A DNA stretch of 64,000 bases from Phycisphaeraceae bacterium (GTDB lineage: Bacteria > Planctomycetota > Phycisphaerae > Phycisphaerales > UBA1924). Numbering within the stretch: the stretch's first letter is position 1; each line of letters opens with the position of its first letter. The stretch is from contig RECQ01000044.1 in the NCBI GenBank assembly GCA_007693965.1, positions 44,461-108,460 on the forward strand, read 5' to 3'. The notes under the pieces are model-generated. The model was not told the origin of the DNA. It saw nothing but the letters and a program-made list of their open reading frames with translations, and did not search any database. Of this stretch, positions 53,410 to 61,500 are shown piece after piece. The position numbers and the translations under genes were made by a program.

Positions 53410-54192
53410 ATGACTGCCTCAAAGGCACAAAAACTAAAGCTCATCGCGGCTTGCGCATTCGCCTTTGCGGGCGTCGTACTTGTGTGGCGCGCAATCGCAC
53501 CGAGCCGACCTCTTCCTCTCTCGCAGCAATACGAACAAGAGACTGATGCTTCTGCTTCCGCGCAATCGAATTCCCGGTTTCCTCGTTCGATTCTCGACGA
53601 AGTGAATGCCGACAATGTCGCAGATCGCGCGAAGGCGATTGGGGAGCAAGTCAGGTCTGCACAGACGCCATACCTGACATCTCGTGAACACGCCAATTTA
53701 GCGGACGCTGTGCGGCGCCAGTTTGAAATATATTTAGGTGCGGACTTTGATGGTTTCGTTCGCGCACAGGAAGAGGCTGGCGCCGCACGTCCGTACTTGA
53801 ATGAAGATGCGCCAGAGGAGGAAAAAGTCACCCTTCGCGCATATTGGATGCGATTGGCGGACACTGTCGCAATGAGGCCAATTTCCGTTGATGAAGTCCT
53901 CGTACGGCTTCGGTACATTGACGGTCGGGAGGTGCCTCAGCCAGATCTTGGCGGTTTAGCAAAAATCTCAGCGTCTTCACGATACGGCCTTGATGACGAT
54001 CCGATTCGAAGTAGGCTCACGGTTTACGAGGTATTGGTGCCAGTTTTATACAAATTTGATCGCACAGAAGGCCCAGTCTGGTGGGGCATGTGGTTTGCGC
54101 AAAGGCCCTTCGATGGTGGTGCTTGGCTCCCGTACAAATCTGTTATCTATGACACAGCCTCTGTTAGAGTTATAGCGGTTCCAGGCATTTAA
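53410..54192 (+). CDS. Anchored protein of unknown function (cargo gene 3)
   Basis: 260 residues. One N-terminal membrane segment (LKLIAACAFAFAGVVLVWRAI) without an obvious cleavage site, then a largely alpha-helical middle (DEVNADNVADRAKAIGEQV, HANLADAVRRQFEIYLGADFDGFVRAQEEAGAA) and a beta-rich end (YEVLVPVLYKFDRTEGPVWWGMWFAQRPFDGGAWLPYKSVIYD). No family recognised. The 95 bases before it contain a TTGACA word but no matching -10, so it is probably read from the cargo promoter. The next gene follows 17 bases later. Confidence 0.62.
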   Translation: MTASKAQKLKLIAACAFAFAGVVLVWRAIAPSRPLPLSQQYEQETDASASAQSNSRFPRSILDEVNADNVADRAKAIGEQVRSAQTPYLTSREHANLADAVRRQFEIYLGADFDGFVRAQEEAGAARPYLNEDAPEEEKVTLRAYWMRLADTVAMRPISVDEVLVRLRYIDGREVPQPDLGGLAKISASSRYGLDDDPIRSRLTVYEVLVPVLYKFDRTEGPVWWGMWFAQRPFDGGAWLPYKSVIYDTASVRVIAVPGI

Positions 54193-54209
54193 CATTGGAT
54201 TTTGATTTT

Positions 54210-54950
54210 ATGAGAAAGCGCGATCGCGGATCCACATTGATTGAGTTGATGGTGTCCATCGGTATTATCGGTGTCATTATCTCGATCGCATTGCCTTCCT
54301 TGATGCGAGCTCGCTCAGCCGCGGGGCAGGCCGCCAGCCTCGCGAATGTTCGTGATATCGCAGCAACAATTGAACTCTATTGCCAAGCAAACACAGGAAG
54401 GTACCCTGCAGTGAGGCACGGAGTACAGTATTCACTTAGCCTTGACGGAAGTGGTGCAAGATGGTCGAGCACGGATGAGGCCGCAGCGAGATGGCAGACC
54501 CGCCACAGGTGGTGGTTTTTGGTTCGAACAATTGCTCCCGCTGATGAAAATTGGCAAGTATGGACAAGTCCTGGTGCAGAAGCCCCAAGCAGAAGCCATT
54601 TTCAACCTCATTATTATTTCTCCAATTCTTTCGTGGCGGCGCCGGTTCTATGGAGTGAACGATTCAACCCTGATCTTCATGTTCTCAGGGATGTTCGACA
54701 ACATGAAGTCCGCGCTCCTTCGCAGAAAGCGATAATCTGGGACGCAGTAATGGCCTACCTCTATCGTACACAGACGCCACGGGAGGGACCGGCTGCGCAG
54801 CCAATGCCTGTCGCTTTTGCTGACGGACATGGGGAAGTTCGCAGGTATTCGGAAGCAGCTCCGGCATATCCCAACCCACTGAGCGCTGACGCTTGGCGAA
54901 CCACCCGCCTGCACAACACGCCTGAGGGTGTTGAAGGGAGAGATTTCTAG
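54210..54950 (+). CDS. Type II/IV prepilin-like protein, DUF1559-like (cargo gene 4)
   Basis: 246 residues from ATG 54210 (TTG at 54195 would add five). The leader MRKRDRG is followed by STLIELMVSIGIIGVIISIALPSLM, a class III prepilin signal cleaved by PilD after Gly with Glu at +5. The globular part ends with PMPVAFADGHGEVRRY, the D-G-H pattern of the planctomycete prepilin family related to DUF1559. Exported pseudopilin, role unknown. Its stop is 21 bases before the start of the intact gatB, whose own upstream region has been replaced by this operon. Confidence 0.82.
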   Translation: MRKRDRGSTLIELMVSIGIIGVIISIALPSLMRARSAAGQAASLANVRDIAATIELYCQANTGRYPAVRHGVQYSLSLDGSGARWSSTDEAAARWQTRHRWWFLVRTIAPADENWQVWTSPGAEAPSRSHFQPHYYFSNSFVAAPVLWSERFNPDLHVLRDVRQHEVRAPSQKAIIWDAVMAYLYRTQTPREGPAAQPMPVAFADGHGEVRRYSEAAPAYPNPLSADAWRTTRLHNTPEGVEGRDF

Positions 54951-54971
54951 CCACACGCTTTCTCCTGTAGT

Positions 54972-55168
54972 ATGGCGCCTATGGCGGAGATCAAAAGCGT
55001 CGAACTGAAAGTCGGTCTCGAAGTCCACGTCGAGCTGGCCACGCGGACCAAGATGTTCACCCGCGCCCCCAGCCCGGCCCACCCGGACTACGACGATTCA
55101 CCCCCCAACACACTGATCGACCCGCTGGTCCTCGGCCTCCCCGGCGCCCTGCCGGTGATGAACCGCGA
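54972..55168. repeat. 197-bp direct repeat, right copy
   Basis: Identical to 52100-52296; forms codons 1-65 of the intact gatB. Confidence 0.95.
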
Positions 55169-56615
55169 AGCCGTTGAGATGTCGATGCTGGTGGGCCTCG
55201 CGCTCGGCTGCGAGATCGCCGAGTTCACCAAGTGGGACCGCAAAAGCTACTACTACCCCGACCTGCCCAAGAACTACCAGATCAGCCAGTACGACCTGCC
55301 GCTGTGCTACGACGGCTCGGTGTACATCCCCCTGCCGCCGACGCCGGAGGAGGACGACGAGCACGAGCGCCACAAGCGCATCGGCATCATCCGTGCGCAC
55401 CTGGAAGAAGACTCCGGCAAGCTGCTGCACGAGCTTCCCGGCGGCCACGCGATCGACTATTCAGTCGTGGACTTCAACCGCGCCGGCACGCCGCTGCTGG
55501 AGATCGTCACCCAGCCCGATTTCGTGAACGCCGATGAGGTCGTCGCCTTTGCGCAGTTCCTCCGCAACATCTGCCGCTTCCTCGGCGTCTCCGAGGGCGT
55601 GATGCAGAAGGGGCACATGCGCTTCGAGCCCAACATCAACACCATCATCACCCTCGACGACGGCCACATTGTGAAAACGCCCATCGTCGAGATCAAGAAC
55701 CTCAACTCCTTCCGCTCGCTCCGCGGCGCCATCGAATACGAATTCAAGGAGCAGCCCGAGCGCTGGAAGAAGGACGGCAAGGAGATGGGCCCCGGCGCCA
55801 AGAGCACCCGCGGCTGGGACGATGTGAAACTCGTCACGCTCATGCAGCGCGAAAAGGAAGACGCCCACGACTACCGCTACTTCCCCGACCCCGACCTGAT
55901 CCCCGTCCAGGTCAGCCGCGAGTGGAAGGAGAAGGTGCGCGAGCGCCTGCCCGAACTGCCCCACGTGCGCGCCCGGCGCTACATCCACGACTATGCGCTG
56001 CACGCCAAAGAAGCCGCGGCGTTGACAGACGAGCACGATGTCTGCCTCTTCTACGAGGAGACGGTCGAGGCGATCGTCCAGGCAATCCCCGGCGTCCTCT
56101 CCGACCGGGCCGGACGACTGGCGGCGAACATGATCCTCCAGCAGGGCGCCAAGCGCGCCAACGAACAGGCCGTCCTCGTCAACGAACTCGGCATCACACC
56201 CGGCCAGATCGCCGAGATCGTGAAGCTGCGCGAGGAGGAAAAGATCGGATCGTCGGCCGCGGATGAGCTGTTCGGGCTGCTGTGCGAAAGTGGTGGCTCA
56301 GATGGTGGCTCGGCTCTCCGAGCCGAGTCTCCCCCGGCAGACAAAGAAGACACGGCTCAGAGAGCCGTGCCACCAATGACGGTCGAGGCCCTCGCCGAAC
56401 AACACAACCTGCTCCAGGTGCGCGACGAGGGCCAGCTCGACGCATGGATCGACGAAGTCCTCGCCGACCCGGCCAACGCCAAGACGGTCGAAGATGTGAA
56501 GGGCGGCAAGACGGCGGCGATCGGGCGGCTGGTCGGCGGCGTGATGAAACGCTCCGGCGGCGCCGCGGACGCGAAGGCGGTGCGGGAGCGGTTGGAGGAG
56601 AAGTTGGGGGGATGA
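54972..56615 (+). CDS. gatB: Aspartyl/glutamyl-tRNA(Asn/Gln) amidotransferase subunit B, with repeat-derived insertion
   Basis: Part of GatCAB, which amidates Glu-tRNA(Gln) or Asp-tRNA(Asn). 547 residues; ATG at 54972 or 54981 both possible. Motifs: VGLEVHVELATRTKMF, LPGALPVMNREAVEM, FTKWDRKSYYYPDLPKNYQISQYDLPLC, LEEDSGKL, VDFNRAGTPLLEIVTQPD and MQREKEDAHDYRYFPDPDL, then GatB helical and YqeY-like domains with DEVLADPANAKTVEDVKGGKTAAIGRLVGGVM. Residues about 440-468 (SGGSDGGSALRAESPPADKEDTAQRAVPP) are encoded by an inserted palindromic element. Its 5' end is duplicated upstream and its original promoter lies on the far side of the cargo operon. Confidence 0.95.
   Translation: MAPMAEIKSVELKVGLEVHVELATRTKMFTRAPSPAHPDYDDSPPNTLIDPLVLGLPGALPVMNREAVEMSMLVGLALGCEIAEFTKWDRKSYYYPDLPKNYQISQYDLPLCYDGSVYIPLPPTPEEDDEHERHKRIGIIRAHLEEDSGKLLHELPGGHAIDYSVVDFNRAGTPLLEIVTQPDFVNADEVVAFAQFLRNICRFLGVSEGVMQKGHMRFEPNINTIITLDDGHIVKTPIVEIKNLNSFRSLRGAIEYEFKEQPERWKKDGKEMGPGAKSTRGWDDVKLVTLMQREKEDAHDYRYFPDPDLIPVQVSREWKEKVRERLPELPHVRARRYIHDYALHAKEAAALTDEHDVCLFYEETVEAIVQAIPGVLSDRAGRLAANMILQQGAKRANEQAVLVNELGITPGQIAEIVKLREEEKIGSSAADELFGLLCESGGSDGGSALRAESPPADKEDTAQRAVPPMTVEALAEQHNLLQVRDEGQLDAWIDEVLADPANAKTVEDVKGGKTAAIGRLVGGVMKRSGGAADAKAVRERLEEKLGG
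56291..56378. repeat. Double-hairpin palindromic element inside gatB
   Basis: Outer TGGTGG / CCACCA ends enclose two perfect hairpins: GGCTCGG-CTCT-CCGAGCC (56307-56324) and CACGGCTC-AGA-GAGCCGTG (56351-56369). It inserts about 29 codons in frame between the GatB helical domain and the YqeY-like tail. Unrelated in sequence to the trmB and cysS elements. Confidence 0.85.
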
Positions 56616-56712
56616 AGCTGCCAGGCACAGGCCGGCAAAAACACAATTAAACAGTAAATACAGGCCGAGAATTCGTGGCTCAAGCTGTAGTAGTGAATTT
56701 TCAGAATTACTG

Positions 56713-57768
56713 TCAGCGATCCACAATTCCACGCGTTTCAAGTCGCTCCCAAGCCATTTCGACATGCTCAATGTTAAATTGTCGCGCCTTATGCGAATTC
56801 CAGTTGCGAAGCTGATCAAAGGCTTCCTGGAGGGTGCGAGCCGGATCACCGCTCAACCCATATTTAGCGATCCAGTGAGTACTTGACAGCAGCTCCATTC
56901 CGAATGGGGATTCGAAATTTTCGATCAGTTCCGCCACGAGATTTAACCGAGCATGCAGCGCAACATTGTCCGATGCATAGCGACTCGCCTCATCCACCGC
57001 GGCTGACTTGGGTTGAAGCGGCGTCTCCGGTTTGTTTCGGCCATCGGCAAATCCGGTGACAAAATGGCCCTCTATCCGATTCAGGACATGGCGAAGTTCA
57101 TCCGCGTACGGACCATAAACCAACGGCTTAAAACGCAACCGAAGCTGCTGACCTGATTCTTGTAGAAAATAGGCCAATTTTTGGAGTTCGAGCAACGAGA
57201 GTCGGTATTCCCATCCAGTAGCCAAGTAGCGATCCATGAGCAGCAAAAATGCAGCGCGACCTTCAGTCATTCGCGGGCGCGGGGTGCGATCGACGATCTC
57301 ATCCGCCGATGGTTCTCCAGATGGCTCATACAACAGCACTCGTACATCATGGAGCGCGCCTAAAGCTTCCTCAAGCAAGGGGTAAACCGTTTTCCATTTC
57401 AGTCCACCATGACCACATCCAAGCGGTGGGATAGCAATTGAGCGGATATTCAAGGCCTCGATATTCGAAATCAGATCATTCAAGCCCGAAGCTATGTCAT
57501 CGAGGCGCGTCCGATCGCGCCAATGTCTTTTGGTAGGAAAATTGATTATCCATCTTGGTCCCCTCAGAGAATCCAACTCAACCACAAACATTCGACCTGG
57601 AATGACCTCTCGACGTTCGCAGGCTTTGCGATACGCCTCAAAATTTTCTGGAAACGCCTTCTTGAACTGGAGAGCAATGCCCTTTCCCATCACTCCCTCA
57701 GTATTAACAGTGTTGACTAGGGCATCCGTTTCCGCTGCCAACAGGTTGCCTCGGGTGAGTTCTATCAT
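56713..57768 (-). CDS. darG: DarG-type antitoxin: macrodomain plus DarT-inhibiting domain
   Basis: 351 residues from ATG at 57768. N-terminal macrodomain: MIELTRGNLLAAETDALVNTVNTEGVMGKGIALQFKKAFPENF, then IINFPTKRHWRD and SIAIPPLGCGHGGLKW; this fold removes ADP-ribose from thymidine in DNA. The C-terminal half (about 175-350) contains ELQKLAYFLQESGQQLRLRFKPLVYGPYADELRHVLNRIEGHF, which matches the conserved toxin-binding part of DarG. Gene order darT then darG, 17 bases apart, with lower GC than gatB and the EF-G-like gene on either side. The call rests on both halves together and the partner gene. Confidence 0.92.
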   Translation of the reverse strand: MIELTRGNLLAAETDALVNTVNTEGVMGKGIALQFKKAFPENFEAYRKACERREVIPGRMFVVELDSLRGPRWIINFPTKRHWRDRTRLDDIASGLNDLISNIEALNIRSIAIPPLGCGHGGLKWKTVYPLLEEALGALHDVRVLLYEPSGEPSADEIVDRTPRPRMTEGRAAFLLLMDRYLATGWEYRLSLLELQKLAYFLQESGQQLRLRFKPLVYGPYADELRHVLNRIEGHFVTGFADGRNKPETPLQPKSAAVDEASRYASDNVALHARLNLVAELIENFESPFGMELLSSTHWIAKYGLSGDPARTLQEAFDQLRNWNSHKARQFNIEHVEMAWERLETRGIVDR

Positions 57769-57785
57769 TGCGCCCTCCAGTTCGC

Positions 57786-58412
57786 TCAATAGTACCAATC
57801 GGGCCTGACTTTGATCACAGGACAATGGCTGGAGCGCTGCAGGAGTAATTTGGCCGCACTTGCCGCCTCCTCTGTTTTTACCCCGATTTGAAGCACTTCC
57901 GTCCACGGGAACTCGCCGTGAACAAGAAACTCTGCCTGCTTGAAGGGGCGCCGCTCGTCGCCACCCCAGTTGTTCGACCCAATGATGTCCCATCTCAACT
58001 GCGAAAGCCGGCTGAGGTCGACGAAATAGTTGGACTCTGGAGGTTCGGCATGCCTGTCCGTGAATGCCCACATACGCCCAGAGCTCGATGCGGCTTGCGC
58101 TGTGCTTACCAAGTGCACTATTTGATCTTGGCTCGCATCACAGCCGTCAATCAGTCTCCGCCAGATCGAGTGCAGCATCACTGATCTTGGGCAAAAATTA
58201 AACGGTACGTAGTCACCAAGTACTCCTTCGCTTGCTACCCGCACGCGTCGCTTCATGCGTCGCTGCTTGATGTGTTCGTACCCGATCCGTACAGCAGTGA
58301 ATTCCCCCTGGGCTCTACGAGCATCTGATAGCAAGCCACCAGCGTCAATTACACCACGCAAGTTCTCGATGTGCGTGATGTGGTAAATCGGCGTTGGGTT
58401 AGGGGGATCCAT
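57786..58412 (-). CDS. darT: DarT-type toxin: DNA thymidine ADP-ribosyltransferase
   Basis: 208 residues from ATG at 58412 (MDPPNPTPIYHITHIENLRGV). DarT (DUF4433) uses NAD+ to ADP-ribosylate thymidines in single-stranded DNA, blocking replication. Visible landmarks: PIYHITHIENLRGVIDAGGL (NAD-binding start), DYVPFNFCPRSVMLHSI, and KQAEFLVHGEFPWTEV with the catalytic Glu. The toxin precedes its antitoxin, as in described darTG loci, several of which defend against phages. Region 58413-58592 upstream shows no clear promoter; a weak frame there reading GMLDAILMALGLAQGK is not convincing. Confidence 0.92.
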   Translation of the reverse strand: MDPPNPTPIYHITHIENLRGVIDAGGLLSDARRAQGEFTAVRIGYEHIKQRRMKRRVRVASEGVLGDYVPFNFCPRSVMLHSIWRRLIDGCDASQDQIVHLVSTAQAASSSGRMWAFTDRHAEPPESNYFVDLSRLSQLRWDIIGSNNWGGDERRPFKQAEFLVHGEFPWTEVLQIGVKTEEAASAAKLLLQRSSHCPVIKVRPDWYY

Positions 58413-58592
58413 TGACGACTCTCGATCGCGATGCCTGTCGTAGCGCCGAGGCAAGTGTCACGCTTGCCTTGCGCCAATCCCAAAGCCATCAATATAGCGT
58501 CAAGCATGCCCAACTGCGTTGCATCTGGGGTGTATCTCCCGACAAACAAGGCATTGTGTAGCGGAATTGCACACTGTCGGCGTCCCCCCCAT

Positions 58593-60647
58593 TCAATCCT
58601 CCTCATCATGCCCCTTGAACGACGCCACGATGTCCTGCTGCACATTCGGCGGCGTCTGCTCGTCGTGGCTGTAGTCCATGGTGAATGAGCCCTGGCCCGC
58701 CGTCATGCTCTTGAGCTGGCTGGCGTAGGTGAGGGTTTCGGCGAGGGGGACGGTGGCGCGGATGCAGCACTGGTCGCCGGGGAGGATGTCGGTGCCGACG
58801 ATGCGCCCGCGCTTGCCGGAGATGTCGGCGGTGATGTCGCCCATGTAGTCGTTCGGGGCCGTCACCTCGATCTCGACGAAGGGCTCGAGCAGCACCGGGC
58901 GGGCCTTCTGCACCGCATCGATGAAAGCCCGCTTGCCCGCCGCGACGAAGGCGACTTCCTTCGAGTCCACCGGGTGGTGCTTGCCGTCGTAGACGCTCAC
59001 GCGCACGCCGGTCATGGGATATCCCGCGACGGCGCCCGTCTGCATCACCTGGCGCACGCCCTTCTCGATGGCGGGCATGAACTGCTTGGGCACCGAGCCG
59101 CCGAAAGTGTCGTCGACGAACTCGAAGCCGGTCTCGTGGTCCTGCGGCAGGGGCTCGATGCGGAGGAAGACCTCGCCGAACTGCCCGGCACCGCCGGTCT
59201 GCTTCTTGTGGCGGTGGTGGCCGTCGGCCTTGCCGGCGATCGTCTCCTTGTAGGCGACGCGCGGCGGCTCGGTGGTCACTTCGACGCCGAAGCGGTTCTT
59301 CATCTTCTCGATCATGACGCGCATGTGCAGCTCGCCCATGGCCCGGGCGACCGTCTGGTGGGTCGCGTGCACGCGCTCGACGATGAAGGTGGGGTCCTCG
59401 TCCATCAGCTTGGCGACGGCGGAGCCGACCTTGGTCTCATCGCCGCGGCTCTTGGGCGTGATGCCCTGGCCGAACATGGGTTTGGGAAGCGGGATCGGCT
59501 TGAGGGAGACGCCGTCGAGATCGTGCGAATCGTGCAGCGTGTCGCCGAGGTGGATTTCCTCGACCTTGGGGATCGCGACCAGATCGCCGGCGACGGCGGC
59601 GTCGACATCCTTGTGGTCCTTGCCCTGCACGCTCACGATGTGGCTGATGCGCAGGGCCTTCTTCTCATCGTTGCGGAAGATCTGCGAGTTGGGCTTGAGC
59701 GTGCCCTGATGCACGCGCAGGAAGGCGAGCTTGCCGACGAAGGGATCGGTCGCGACCTTGAAGACGTGGGCCAGCAGCGGCTTGGAGGGATCGGGATCGG
59801 GAATCCACGTTTCCTCGCTCTCGCCGTTGTCCCTGACGAACGGCCGCGGGTTGCCCTCGTGGGGGTTCGGGCTGTAGTGGGTGAAGACGTGCAGCAGATC
59901 CTTGATGCCGACGTTGTCGCGGCAGGAGGTGAAGCAGATGGGGGTGAGGTGTCCTTCGCGCAGGGCTTTCTCGAAGGCGCTGTGCAGGCGCTCGGGCGTG
60001 GGCGATTCGCCGCCGAGGTAGGCCTCCATCAGATCGTCCTCGACCTCGACCACCTGTTCGACGATCGCCTTGTGGGCGTCGGGCACGGAGGAGAAGTCGG
60101 TCGAGCCGGATTCCTCTTCGAAGACGTTGACGACCCTCTTGCCGCCGTCGGCGGGCAGGTTGATGGGCAGGCATCCGCCGCCGAAGGACTCCTGGATGAT
60201 CGAGACCAGGCCCTCGACCACGCCCTGCTCAGCGTGATCGATCTTGTTGATGACGACCAGTCGGGGCAGGCGGCGTTCTTCCGCGACTTTCATCATCCGC
60301 CGCGCGACCGGCTGGATGCCTTTCGATGCGTCGATGACGACAGCGACCGAGTCGGACGACGGCAGCGCCGTCAGCGACTGGCCCAGAAAGTCGGGATAGC
60401 CCGGCGTGTCGACGAGGTTGATGTGGCGGCCCTCATGATCAAAGTGGACCAGCACGCTGGAGAGGCTGTGGCCATGCTCCTTGGCCTCGGGTTCGAAGTC
60501 GCAGACGGTGTTCTTGTCCTCGACGGTCCCGGCTCGCCCGATGACGCCGCCGGCGTGGAGAAGGTGCTCGATCAGCGTCGTCTTGCCCGCTCCAGCATGG
60601 CCGGTGAGGACGATGTTGCGGATGTCCGAGGTCGTGTAGCTGGGCAT
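58593..60647 (-). CDS. Elongation factor G-like translational GTPase (EF-G2/FusA2 class)
   Basis: 684 residues; ATG at 60647 gives MPSYTTSDIRNIVLTGHAGAGKTT. GTPase motifs: GHAGAGKTTLIEHLL (G1), DTPGYPDFLG (G3), VVINKIDHAE (G4). The switch-I region reads AKEHGHSLSSVLVHF where true EF-G has E-R-x-R-G-I-T-I, so this belongs to the EF-G-like class whose exact job (often ribosome recycling or unknown) varies. Domains II-V are all present: VATDPFVGKLAFLRVHQGTL, TGGAGQFGEVFLRIEPL and GYPMTGVRVSVYDGKHHPVDS. A separate canonical fusA would be expected elsewhere in the genome. Confidence 0.92.
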   Translation of the reverse strand: MPSYTTSDIRNIVLTGHAGAGKTTLIEHLLHAGGVIGRAGTVEDKNTVCDFEPEAKEHGHSLSSVLVHFDHEGRHINLVDTPGYPDFLGQSLTALPSSDSVAVVIDASKGIQPVARRMMKVAEERRLPRLVVINKIDHAEQGVVEGLVSIIQESFGGGCLPINLPADGGKRVVNVFEEESGSTDFSSVPDAHKAIVEQVVEVEDDLMEAYLGGESPTPERLHSAFEKALREGHLTPICFTSCRDNVGIKDLLHVFTHYSPNPHEGNPRPFVRDNGESEETWIPDPDPSKPLLAHVFKVATDPFVGKLAFLRVHQGTLKPNSQIFRNDEKKALRISHIVSVQGKDHKDVDAAVAGDLVAIPKVEEIHLGDTLHDSHDLDGVSLKPIPLPKPMFGQGITPKSRGDETKVGSAVAKLMDEDPTFIVERVHATHQTVARAMGELHMRVMIEKMKNRFGVEVTTEPPRVAYKETIAGKADGHHRHKKQTGGAGQFGEVFLRIEPLPQDHETGFEFVDDTFGGSVPKQFMPAIEKGVRQVMQTGAVAGYPMTGVRVSVYDGKHHPVDSKEVAFVAAGKRAFIDAVQKARPVLLEPFVEIEVTAPNDYMGDITADISGKRGRIVGTDILPGDQCCIRATVPLAETLTYASQLKSMTAGQGSFTMDYSHDEQTPPNVQQDIVASFKGHDEED

Positions 60648-60880
60648 GTGAGCGGGCCTCCAAGAGAAAAGCGGCGTCAAAAAACGCGTCGGGAGGAGCC
60701 ACGTCGAGCCGGCGTGAGGGCCGGTCGAAGCGCCCGGCGATCGGGTACTCCCGACAGCGAGATCCACACTCCGCCGCGGCGCTGGCGTCGCCCCACCGGA
60801 CGCCGCAACGGTTCAAGTAGTGTAAGGACCTGTGCAAGGGGGGCAATGAGCGAGCTGGCCCCGCGCCGCGAGGACGCGAT

Positions 60881-61408
60881 TCACCCCTCGCCCGCCCGTG
60901 GCGGGGTCACAATGCTCCGGCGGACCTCCAGCAGCATTCCCGAATCCTCCCGGGCCAACACCCCGAGGCCCTCCCACAGCCGGGCCGTCGGCCGGCAATG
61001 GGGCTGCTTGGGAATTTTGAGCCGCTCCCGCGCCACGCCGTCCCATCCCAGGATTTCGAAGGCGCCGTCGTCCTTGGCCGCCCGCACCACCACATCGCAC
61101 AGCTCGATCTCCCGGATCACATCGCCGCGCTGGCGCCCGGGTTTGCGTCGGTCGGTGCGGAGCATCAGCAGGCGCTGATCGGTCAGGATCAGGAAGCGGC
61201 GTGTCTCGCGGGTGTAGATCGGCAGCGTGACGAACATCAGCACCGGAACCAGCCCGGAGAGGACATTGAGCGTGGTGAGCGAGGCGTTCGGCGTGCGCGT
61301 GGCGAACCCCCACCCCGTCACCCGCTCCCCCGGCGCCAGGTGACGACGCAGCAGCAGCCGCAGCGACGGCGGCCCGAACGAGCAGGATTTGAAGTTCCGA
61401 GTGGCCAC
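60881..61408 (-). CDS. Membrane-associated PH-like protein, unknown
   Basis: 175 residues. RHLAPGERVTGWGFATRTPNASL leads into one membrane hairpin (VLSGLVPVLMFVTLPIYTR), followed by a beta-rich region TRRFLILTDQRLLMLRTDRR...EIELCDVVVRAAKDDGAFEIL. The 'L-T-D-Q-R-L-L-x-x' after a membrane region is typical of bacterial PH-like (YdbS/bPH) proteins, but the match is loose. The C-terminus (about 130-175) reads LREVRRSI-like and has no recognised motif. Divergent from holA over 92 bases. The 233 bases between this gene and the EF-G-like gene hold nothing I can name. Confidence 0.65.
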   Translation of the reverse strand: MATRNFKSCSFGPPSLRLLLRRHLAPGERVTGWGFATRTPNASLTTLNVLSGLVPVLMFVTLPIYTRETRRFLILTDQRLLMLRTDRRKPGRQRGDVIREIELCDVVVRAAKDDGAFEILGWDGVARERLKIPKQPHCRPTARLWEGLGVLAREDSGMLLEVRRSIVTPPRAGEG

Positions 61409-61500
61409 GGCGAAAAGGATAGCCCTCCTGGACTCATCTTCTTCAGGTTCTCAGTTCTCCGGTTTCCCTCGTCCGCGGCGGAATCGGTACGCTGACCCCA

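Noticed and set aside
58349..58645. 98-codon reverse-strand frame upstream of darT
   Set aside because: Overlaps the ends of two better genes; only about 60 codons are free and they show no recognisable domain.
58974..61178. 734-codon open frame opposite the EF-G-like gene
   Set aside because: Antisense of a well-conserved GTPase gene; product is Asp/Val/Gly/Leu/His-rich without motifs.
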